NCBI GenBank assembly: GCA_027063065.1
Contig: JAMOSO010000048.1
Location: 38,786 to 102,785, forward strand
From: Planctomycetota bacterium
Lineage (GTDB): Bacteria; Planctomycetota; JAMOSO01
Direction: 5' to 3'
Length of the DNA: 64,000 nt
Below the pieces are notes generated by a model that searched no databases, had not been told where the DNA came from, and saw only the letters and a program-made list of their open reading frames with translations. How positions within the stretch are numbered: the stretch's first letter is position 1; each line of letters begins with the position of its first letter. Both the position numbers and the translations under genes were made by a program. This document shows, piece by piece, positions 57,550 to 64,000 of the stretch.

Positions 57550-58779
57550 GTGGACGATTGGAAAATAGAACGCAGTAAAAAAAAATGCCAACAATGCCCT
57601 AGGGTTTTTGAAATAGGCGATGCTTATATTTCTTATATTGGTGACGATCAGGATAGCTTTGAAAGAATAGATATCTGTCATGATTGTTGGCAAAGTGCTA
57701 AGCCGTCTGCAATTTATGCTTACTGGGAAACTGAAGTTCAAGAGCCTAAAAAACCTAAAATGATAGTTGATGATAATGTCTTATTTGATTTTTTTATGGG
57801 ACTTGAAAACACATCAGAGCAAAATAAAATTGAGTTTAGGTACATATTAGCATTAATGTTAATGCGTAAAAGATTTTTATCATTCGAAGATATGCGTGTT
57901 GAAAATGGTGTGTCTTTTATGACGGTAGGTTTGCGTGGGGGCGGGCATCAAGATGTAATAGATCCAGGTATTTCAGAACAAAAAATAGTAAAATTGCAAA
58001 AAGAATTAAACTCTGTATTTACAATTGATATTGTTGAGAAACCTAACCCCCTGCAATTGGCTTTGCCAGCTAATTTGTATTTAGATGCCAAAGCTGAAGA
58101 CGTTATTGATTGTGCCCATGAGATGTCAGTGTCGTATGTAGTTATGAATACTAGTACAGTTCCGTTGAGTGCTGATATTGCCAGGTGTGAAACAATTAGA
58201 GACTATGCTAAGGATAAACAAATCCAAATACCTATATATCAAAGTGGATTTCGTATTTTAGAATCTAAAACATGGCGTAAGGTATTTGATGTTTGGTTAA
58301 TGCCTGCCCGCGCGATGGGATCAAAATTAATCTCGGTGCGTTGTGGTTTTAATGCTAGTGAATCAATTGATTTGCAAATGCCAGAATTAATTAAGCGTTT
58401 AAATCATTTAACTAAGCGTTGTTTACGTTATAAATTAAAATTAGTGGTAGAAAGTGATGAATTAAATAATCAGCAATTAGAAATGTTATTGCAAAGTCAA
58501 GATGATGGCTTTTTACTGCATACATTGATGTATCAAGTAACGGCAAATGCCGATGAATTAGCTAATAAAATAACACAGGTAGCTAACAGTTGCGGTTATG
58601 GATTATGCCCTTTAGTTGATATAGATTATAATTCATTGTCTTCATGGGTAAGGGCAATGATTACAGGTAATTTTTCTGGTGTTGTGTTGCCAGTAAATTT
58701 AGGCTTGACTCCAAGTTCAGAAGAATTAAAAAACCTTGTGAAGGCTTTAAAAAAATATATCGATGAAGCACAAGCCTAA
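57550..58779 (+). CDS. Zinc-ribbon protein of unknown function with a C-terminal barrel-like domain
   Basis: The N-terminus has two CxxC pairs (Cys13/Cys16 and Cys43/Cys46, KKCQQCPRVF and DICHDCW), an expected zinc ribbon. With the following ~100 residues (RYILALMLMRKRFL; DPGISEQKIVKLQKELNSVF) it recalls a family of short hypothetical proteins that I associate with planctomycetes and relatives. The remaining ~235 residues (from LALPANLYLDAK) alternate strands and helices like a TIM barrel or vWA-type fold and look like a separate fused domain. The start is GTG after GGAG. Function unknown. Confidence 0.7.
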   Translation: MDDWKIERSKKKCQQCPRVFEIGDAYISYIGDDQDSFERIDICHDCWQSAKPSAIYAYWETEVQEPKKPKMIVDDNVLFDFFMGLENTSEQNKIEFRYILALMLMRKRFLSFEDMRVENGVSFMTVGLRGGGHQDVIDPGISEQKIVKLQKELNSVFTIDIVEKPNPLQLALPANLYLDAKAEDVIDCAHEMSVSYVVMNTSTVPLSADIARCETIRDYAKDKQIQIPIYQSGFRILESKTWRKVFDVWLMPARAMGSKLISVRCGFNASESIDLQMPELIKRLNHLTKRCLRYKLKLVVESDELNNQQLEMLLQSQDDGFLLHTLMYQVTANADELANKITQVANSCGYGLCPLVDIDYNSLSSWVRAMITGNFSGVVLPVNLGLTPSSEELKNLVKALKKYIDEAQA

Positions 58780-58785
58780 ATTGGA

Positions 58786-59811
58786 TTATTTTTCTGCCCA
58801 GTAAAACATTTGCTCTATATTTTTTAGTGCGCCTTGTTGAATAGTTGGGTCTATTTGAATGAAATCTTTTTCTTTGGGATTTTTTAATATTTGTAAAATA
58901 TCCCAAAGAGTGTTTGATTTCATATATTTGCATAAGCTACAGCTACCCACTAATTTCTTTTCTGGAAATTCTACTTGTATACGGCTTGAAAGCCCACATT
59001 CAGTTAGTAGTAAGTAATTTTCATCATTATTAGATTTGATATAATCCAGTAAACCTGTTGTCGAACCTACATAATCAGCGCAGTGCAAGACCGAACTAGT
59101 GCATTCTGGATGAGCTAAGACTTTGACGTTAGGATATTTGCTTTTAACTTCATCAACTTGTTTAGAGGTGTACTCTTCATGTACATAACAAGTGCCATCC
59201 CATAGTATAATTTCTTTGTTTATTCCTCGGCGTTGCATTTCTTCTTGAATGTTTTGCCCCATAAACTTATCGGGTACAAAGCATATTTTATCGCTGTCTA
59301 TTTTTTCGATAATATCATATACATTAGAGCTTGTAACGCTTAAATCACATTCGGCTTTTACATCAGCAGTGGTATTTATGTAACATATAAACGTATGTTT
59401 TGGGTATTTTTGACGTAGTGCTTTTACATCTTGGGCTGTTATAGAATCTGCCAAAGAGCAACCATCATCAGTAGCGGGTATTAGAACTTGTTTGTTAGGG
59501 TTTAAAATTTTAGCAGTTTCTGCCATAAAACGCACAGCGGCAAATATGATAATATCAGCATCTGTTTTGGTGGCGTCTTTTGAAAGTCCGTAAGAATCGC
59601 CTGTAAAATCAGCTACACCATATATAATTTCTGGTACTAAATAGGAATGAGCTAATATAACGGCGTTTTTTTCTTGTTTTAAGCGGTTAATCTCGTTGAT
59701 GATAGGCATCATTTCTTGACATTTTTTCAAATCGTATGGACAAGGGCTGGCACCTAATTTTACAGATTTTAATTTACCATATAGCTCTTGGGCTGTTTTT
59801 ACTTGACTCAT
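58786..59811 (-). CDS. nadA: Quinolinate synthase
   Basis: NadA condenses iminoaspartate with dihydroxyacetone phosphate, giving quinolinate for NAD synthesis, using a [4Fe-4S] cluster. The 341-residue protein has AVILAHSYLVPEI, CYINTTADVKAECD, AHPECTS and the Cys residues in LTECGLS and VGSCSLCKYMK. The length fits the short bacterial form. It overlaps bioB by four bases. nadB and nadC are not here. Confidence 0.96.
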   Translation of the reverse strand: MSQVKTAQELYGKLKSVKLGASPCPYDLKKCQEMMPIINEINRLKQEKNAVILAHSYLVPEIIYGVADFTGDSYGLSKDATKTDADIIIFAAVRFMAETAKILNPNKQVLIPATDDGCSLADSITAQDVKALRQKYPKHTFICYINTTADVKAECDLSVTSSNVYDIIEKIDSDKICFVPDKFMGQNIQEEMQRRGINKEIILWDGTCYVHEEYTSKQVDEVKSKYPNVKVLAHPECTSSVLHCADYVGSTTGLLDYIKSNNDENYLLLTECGLSSRIQVEFPEKKLVGSCSLCKYMKSNTLWDILQILKNPKEKDFIQIDPTIQQGALKNIEQMFYWAEK

Positions 59812-60899
59812 TTTGTTGCCTTTTTATTGGTTGGACGTAGTTCGTCTAACATTTTTAAAACGGAAGGATTGTTTTTTATATTAGTATTTTGTTGTATTTC
59901 TTTTTCTAAAATTTCGTCAATGCTAAAATCAGAATGAATCTCAAAACCAGCATCTTTAATCATTTGTAATGTTTTAGCTCTTGAGCCACCAATAGCATTT
60001 AGATAACCATCTAAAAATATTGAATTGGCTACATATAAACTTAAAACTTCTAAACCACGCAGGTGATATTCTCGTCCAGCGGCAGCTCGTATTTCGGTTT
60101 GAGGTATTAAAAATCTAAATAGGCATAGTACTCGTAAGCAATATTGCGGAGTAAGATCATGGGTGGCGTATAATGGGTTGCCCTCGATAGGCAAAAGAAA
60201 GTTTACAGGTATAGATTTAGCATTTACTTGAGCAAGTTTAGTGGCTATTTCAATAAGTTCTTCAGCTGTTTCTCCCATACCGACAATTAATCCCGAGCAT
60301 ACTTCCATGCCTGCTTTTTGGGCGGCCAGTATAGTGTCTACTCTGTCTTGCCAACTATGAGTTGTGCAAATTTTTGCATAATGTTTTTCGCTAGTATTTA
60401 GATTGTGATTGATGCGATCGCATCCCGCTTGGCTTAATATATCTGCGTGTTCTTGGTTCATTAATCCAGCGGAGACACAGGTTTCTAAATTATATTTTTG
60501 TTTGACAGCTTTGACAATTTCGGCAATTTTTTTAGTGCGCTCTATTGAGGGACCTCGCCCAGAAAAAACCATGCAATATCTTGTAGCTCCTGCTTTGTAG
60601 GCTCGTTCGGCTTCGGCTAAGATTTCTTCTTCGGATTTAATGTTGTATGTTTCAATGTTTGCTTGTGATTTTTTGCTTTGTGGACAATAGTTACAATCTT
60701 CACTACAGTTGCCATTAGCAACATTGTTTAGAATTTGAACTTCTACAATGTTGCTACAATAACGTTTACGCAATACATAAGCGGCGTTGACTAATTCTAA
60801 TAAATCATATTTGTTGGGCTTTAAGATGTCTAAACATAATTGCTGTGAAATAGGTTTTTTATCGGCATTTATTAGCTGATTGTAGATGTTGCTATCCAT
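59808..60899 (-). CDS. bioB: Biotin synthase
   Basis: BioB is a radical-SAM enzyme that inserts sulphur into dethiobiotin. The cluster-binding motif CSEDCNYCPQS (CxxxCxxC) is near residue 70, followed by YCMVFSGRGPS and the C-terminal RAAAGREYHLRG. The 363-residue length is normal. It forms a two-gene unit with nadA; both products need iron-sulphur clusters. No other bio gene is in the window. Confidence 0.95.
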   Translation of the reverse strand: MDSNIYNQLINADKKPISQQLCLDILKPNKYDLLELVNAAYVLRKRYCSNIVEVQILNNVANGNCSEDCNYCPQSKKSQANIETYNIKSEEEILAEAERAYKAGATRYCMVFSGRGPSIERTKKIAEIVKAVKQKYNLETCVSAGLMNQEHADILSQAGCDRINHNLNTSEKHYAKICTTHSWQDRVDTILAAQKAGMEVCSGLIVGMGETAEELIEIATKLAQVNAKSIPVNFLLPIEGNPLYATHDLTPQYCLRVLCLFRFLIPQTEIRAAAGREYHLRGLEVLSLYVANSIFLDGYLNAIGGSRAKTLQMIKDAGFEIHSDFSIDEILEKEIQQNTNIKNNPSVLKMLDELRPTNKKATK

Positions 60900-61043
60900 A
60901 GGTTGCCATTCAAAATAAAAATAAAAGACAAAAATATAACAAAAAAAAGCTAAAAAATACAGAAAAAGCGTTTTTTTACTAAAGAATATTTTTTAATTGA
61001 CGAAATAAACAAAAGTTTTTAACCCCATTATAAAGGAATTAAA

Positions 61044-61403
61044 ATGGCTACAAAAAAACCTGCAAAAAAACCTGCTAAAGCAAAGCTAACTGGTATTAAA
61101 ACTCGTTTTAATAAAACGCAATTATTAACTGAATTAGCTGAAAGAACAGAATTAAGCAAAAAAGAAGTCGCTTCAGTGATTGATGAACTAGCTGTTTTAA
61201 TGGGACGTCATATTAAAAAAAGTGCCTGTGGAGAGTTTGTATTGCCAGGTTTGTTAAAAATTAAAACTGTTAAAAAACCAGCGACTAAAGCTCGTAAAGG
61301 TGTAAATCCATTTACTGGTGAAGAAATGATGTTTAAAGCAAAACCAGCATCATTAAAAGTTAAAATTTTACCTCTAAAAAAACTTAAAGAAATGGCTGGC
61401 TAG
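61044..61403 (+). CDS. HU-family DNA-binding protein with lysine-rich N-terminal tail
   Basis: The 119-residue protein starts MATKKPAKKPAKAKLTG, a basic tail absent from E. coli HU. The HU/IHF fold follows (KTQLLTELAERTELSKKEVA, GEFVLPGLLKIKTVKKPA), and then VNPFTGEEMMFKAKPAS, the DNA-binding arm and end, instead of the usual RNPxTG. It should bend and compact DNA. A TTGACG hexamer at 60997 may be part of its promoter, and AAAGGAATT precedes the ATG. Together with the histone-like protein at 4515 it may shape the nucleoid. Confidence 0.9.
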   Translation: MATKKPAKKPAKAKLTGIKTRFNKTQLLTELAERTELSKKEVASVIDELAVLMGRHIKKSACGEFVLPGLLKIKTVKKPATKARKGVNPFTGEEMMFKAKPASLKVKILPLKKLKEMAG

Positions 61404-61518
61404 TTAATTTAAGTTTTATTCCAAGCGCCCATTGCTAAGGCATTATTAATGTCGTTAAAGAGCGACATAGTATTAGTGTGATTAATATCTTTTAGGTATA
61501 ATGCAGTGGGCTTTTTTT

Positions 61519-62412
61519 ATGGATAAACAAATGCAAGAGATTTTATATTATGATGGTGATAAATTAACTAAAGAAATTATTATGGGTGAGGGGCTTATCA
61601 AGTGGGCCTATCAAGATGCTTCAGTCTCATTGTTAAGTCGTGTTTTATTTCATAACCCATTTTTTTCTAATTTGATGGGTTTATTTTTTAATTCTGGTTT
61701 TTCAAGACCTAAAATAGCCAAAGCGATTAAAGACTTGCAAATCAATGAGTCAGAGTTTGCAGAACCTGTAGACACTTTTAAAACATTTAATCAATTCTTT
61801 TATCGTAAACTCAACCTATCTCAATATCGCCCATATAATCATGATGCAACAGTTTGTGCTATGCCAGCAGATGGTCGAGTTTTAGTTTATCCAAATTTAA
61901 ATAAAGATACGCTTATTCCTGTTAAGGGTAAGTCTTATTCTGTTAAGCAATTTTTAAATATTTCAGAGGACACTTTTACCGACGGTTCTTTGGCTGTTAT
62001 CCGTTTATGCCCTGCAGATTATCATCGTTTTCATTATCCTTTTGACGGTAAAATCATAGCTGAACAAAAAATAAATGGCTATTATCATTCTGTTAATCCT
62101 TTGGCGTTATCTTTGGGGATTGATGTGTTTGGTCAAAATAAAAGGTATTATTCTATTTTACAAAATGATATTTTCCAAAAGGTGGCTTATGTCGAGGTTG
62201 GGGCTTTTGGTGTCGGGTCAATTTTACGCAGTAATCTTAATAATTCTTTTAGCAAAATGGATGAGCGCGGTTATTTTGCTTTTGGTGGCTCAACAATAGT
62301 GTTGGTGTTTCAAAAAGATAAGATAAGATTTAATGAACGCTTGATTAAAAATTCACAAGAAGGTTATGAAACTTTGGTAAAAGTTGGCGAAGATTTAGGT
62401 GTGCAGTTTTAA
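61519..62412 (+). CDS. psd: Phosphatidylserine decarboxylase proenzyme
   Basis: The enzyme makes phosphatidylethanolamine and cleaves itself at Ser to form a pyruvoyl group. The cleavage motif reads FGGST (GGST in place of LGST), as in the longer class found in clostridia. Other family segments are TFNQFFYRKL, MPADGRVLVYP, LCPADYHRFHYPFDG and VGAFGVGSI. The first ATG of the frame is at 61501, but it overlaps a perfect TATAAT (61497-61502); if that is the -10 box, translation starts at 61519. The C-terminus is convergent with the next gene, one base apart. Confidence 0.93.
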   Translation: MDKQMQEILYYDGDKLTKEIIMGEGLIKWAYQDASVSLLSRVLFHNPFFSNLMGLFFNSGFSRPKIAKAIKDLQINESEFAEPVDTFKTFNQFFYRKLNLSQYRPYNHDATVCAMPADGRVLVYPNLNKDTLIPVKGKSYSVKQFLNISEDTFTDGSLAVIRLCPADYHRFHYPFDGKIIAEQKINGYYHSVNPLALSLGIDVFGQNKRYYSILQNDIFQKVAYVEVGAFGVGSILRSNLNNSFSKMDERGYFAFGGSTIVLVFQKDKIRFNERLIKNSQEGYETLVKVGEDLGVQF

Positions 62413-62413
62413 A

Positions 62414-63760
62414 CTAAGGGTTTAACAATAAGTCTGTAATATTTGACATCTGTAATGTTGTGTTGTGTGGTAAATCTGTTTGACAGTTATGTATACAAAT
62501 AGGGTAATCTTCTGCTTTTGTTGGTGCTAGTCCGTGTGAGCCTTTAATTAATTTGGCATCGGTGGGTATAATATCCATTAAGTAACGCATGCCAATATGT
62601 TTTTTTAATAATTGCCAAGCGATTTTTAATTTAGGATATTTCAATTTCGGATTAATCAATAGTTCACAAGGGTCGTACCCGCACTTTGAATGTATGGCAA
62701 TTGTCGTAGCAAAATCAGGTGCATTATTTTCGTCTAACCAATAATAATAAGTAAACCAAGCATTTTCTTTTGCAAAGCATATCAAATCGGGTGTTGTATT
62801 ATCATTGTTGTTATAATGAGTTATATGGTCTATATCGGTAATGGTTTGTAGTAAATTACAAACATCATTTTTGACTTTATGGTCATTAATATAAATTTGA
62901 GCTATTTGATGATCTGATACGCTAAATGCTGTCGATAGTCCATAATCTATTAGTTCGCCAGCTTCATTAGATGTGGTTTTTAAAAAACCATGATTTCGCA
63001 GTATACGGTTTATATGTATCGGCGTGTTTACTTGGTTGATATGATAAGAGCTTAGTAAGATGATGTCGTATTCGTTTTGGTGCTCATCGATAAATGGCAT
63101 TAAAATATCATCGAGCTGTGTAACTTCTTGTTTTATTTGAGAATGGTTAGGTCCTAAGCTTTGCTGTTTATAATCTAAGTGTGGAACATAAATAAAAGAT
63201 AAATTAAAGTCTTCTAGTTGTAAACAGTGCCTAGCAGTATCTAAAATCCATTGACTCGATTTGATATTTGCATTTGGCCCCCAAAAATTAAATAAAGGAA
63301 ATTTACCATATATTTGTTCTATTTCTTTACTTAAATTAGGCAGGTTAAAGTATACGCCGCCTTGTTTACGTCCGTCTGCAAAATATACAGGTCTTACATT
63401 TGCATATAAATCAGCAGTTGATTTCATCCCCGGCCAAAAGAAGTATTTAAAACTCTTAAAATCTTTATTTGTTTTTTGTGCTTTTTGCCAAATTTTTTGT
63501 CCTTTGATTATTGCCTCGGATTGCGGCCACATTTCAACTTTATTTAGATCTCGATAATAACTGCCGTTGGCAAATACATTGTGTTGTGTGGGTGTTAAGC
63601 CAGTAACTAAAGATGCGTGTGCTGGCAATGTTAAGGCTGGTATACAGGGGCTTATATTGTGTTTATTATTGGCTTTCGCCCATTTTTGTAATTTAGGGCT
63701 CATAGCGAGTAGTCGATTAGAAAAACCAGGTATTTCAATTAAAAGACGTTTTTTCATCAA
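62414..63760 (-). CDS. Alkaline-phosphatase-superfamily protein (type I phosphodiesterase/nucleotide pyrophosphatase-like)
   Basis: The 448-residue protein has the nucleophile region PALTLPAHASLVTGLTPTQH, and later YVPHLDY, FSVSDHQ, AWFTYYYWLDENNAPDF and KGSHGLAP. These match a subgroup of the superfamily that I remember as nucleotide-pyrophosphatase-like, widespread and sometimes near ebo genes in cyanobacteria. The usual SDHG is replaced by SSYHI, while SDHQ occurs later, so the metal site is arranged as in that subgroup rather than classically. No signal peptide is seen. The substrate is unknown. It lies two bases from the psd end and follows a partial nuclease-like gene. Confidence 0.8.
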   Translation of the reverse strand: MMKKRLLIEIPGFSNRLLAMSPKLQKWAKANNKHNISPCIPALTLPAHASLVTGLTPTQHNVFANGSYYRDLNKVEMWPQSEAIIKGQKIWQKAQKTNKDFKSFKYFFWPGMKSTADLYANVRPVYFADGRKQGGVYFNLPNLSKEIEQIYGKFPLFNFWGPNANIKSSQWILDTARHCLQLEDFNLSFIYVPHLDYKQQSLGPNHSQIKQEVTQLDDILMPFIDEHQNEYDIILLSSYHINQVNTPIHINRILRNHGFLKTTSNEAGELIDYGLSTAFSVSDHQIAQIYINDHKVKNDVCNLLQTITDIDHITHYNNNDNTTPDLICFAKENAWFTYYYWLDENNAPDFATTIAIHSKCGYDPCELLINPKLKYPKLKIAWQLLKKHIGMRYLMDIIPTDAKLIKGSHGLAPTKAEDYPICIHNCQTDLPHNTTLQMSNITDLLLNP

Positions 63761-63765
63761 AAGTT

Positions 63766-64000
63766 TTATTTGTCTGAATTTTTGTCCGATAAAAGAGCGT
63801 GAAATTTCAACTCTCGACCGTGAAAAATAAGTACCAGTTTTTTTAAAGTAACCGTGCCGTTTGGTTTAAGATGCCACGAATGTTGTAGGTTTTTATCAGA
63901 TGCGTATTTTTTTAGCTGTGCGGTTGCTCTGTTGATTAGTGCTTCTTCTACTGCGGTGTTGTATGTTTCTTTAGATTTTAGATATTTAATTTCAATAAGA
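63766..64000 (-). CDS. PD-(D/E)XK nuclease-superfamily protein, C-terminal 77 residues (truncated by window)
   Basis: Too close to the edge for a full reading frame, but the - strand is open from 63999 to a TAA at 63766-63768. The peptide contains LIEIKYLKSKETYN, with the E-I-K of a PD-(D/E)XK core, then EEALINRATAQLKKY and KKLVLIFHGRELKF. This resembles the nuclease-like end of proteins that pair an AAA-ATPase-like domain with a PD-(D/E)XK domain (DUF1703 group). The N-terminal domain lies outside the window, so the whole-protein call is inference. The stop codon is six bases upstream of the phosphatase-superfamily gene. Confidence 0.65.
   Translation of the reverse strand, partial: LIEIKYLKSKETYNTAVEEALINRATAQLKKYASDKNLQHSWHLKPNGTVTLKKLVLIFHGRELKFHALLSDKNSDK

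Noticed and set aside
62414..63760. Decayed alkaline-phosphatase-superfamily pseudogene because SDHG reads SSYHI
   Set aside because: The rest matches a coherent subgroup with its own motifs (HLDY, SDHQ, GSHG) at full length, so the change looks family-typical.

Overview
The window is AT-rich (about one third G+C by eye), densely coded bacterial DNA. Every gene runs in short same-strand blocks with small or overlapping junctions, and I see no insertion sequence, prophage, CRISPR array or rRNA. The gene order rpmE-prfA-prmC-murA-ffh-rpsP-trmD matches, apart from the inserted murA, the order I remember from Chlamydia. A fused aroD-aroE gene, a LamG/heparinase-type polysaccharide lyase and a eukaryote-type glycogen branching enzyme also fit a member of the Planctomycetes-Verrucomicrobia-Chlamydiae-Lentisphaerae group, perhaps a lentisphaeral or related uncultured lineage. 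That placement is inference from gene content, not from a search.

Layout. 2-1989: the 3' end of a hybrid kinase/tandem receiver gene and an NtrC-type sigma54 activator. 1990-2494: a 500-base intergenic region with three copies of a GTGCG-N4-CGCAC palindrome, a good sigma54 promoter, a very G-rich stretch and an intrinsic terminator. 2495-13752: a seven-gene glycogen operon (GBE1-like branching enzyme, a histone-H1-like protein with a duplicated module, GH133 debranching enzyme, GT4-type synthase, GH57, phosphorylase, AGL-like GH13). 13841-17322: a HTH-receiver protein, an internally deleted hybrid kinase, an Hpt protein and a PAS hybrid kinase. 17361-22792: lipoprotein, clpC, a GspK-like pseudopilin and tilS. 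22816-27278: a STAS protein, a GAF-PP2C-ATPase partner-switching protein and a NIT/CZB chemoreceptor. 27365-33247: the translation/secretion/cell-wall operon trmD-rpsP-ffh-murA-prmC-prfA-rpmE, read leftwards. 33473-43081: hybrid kinases, DUF445, an FKBP isomerase, a REC-GGDEF-HD-GYP-REC protein, trmO, a CheY and small proteins. 43068-50118, leftwards: ruvC, an unusual polysaccharide deacetylase, ligA, exbD, PBP2 and aroDE. 50140-52590: DUF192, xseAB and a lipoprotein. 52596-52672: tRNA-Pro(GGG). 52876-58779: a secreted lyase, a membrane kinase and a zinc-ribbon protein of unknown function. 58786-60899: nadA-bioB. 61044-62412: HU and psd. 62414-64000: an alkaline-phosphatase-superfamily protein and the end of a PD-(D/E)XK nuclease-like gene.

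How it works together. The most coherent local story is the left end. A two-component pair ending in a sigma54 activator lies directly before palindromes placed about 130-240 bp upstream of a -24/-12 promoter, which would drive a G-rich leader with its own terminator and then the glycogen operon. This suggests that glycogen turnover is under sigma54 control with possible attenuation. The glycogen genes include both halves of a eukaryotic debranching enzyme as separate proteins, and no ADP-glucose pyrophosphorylase is present here. The rest is dominated by signalling proteins, several with decayed or altered catalytic residues, set among ordinary housekeeping genes.
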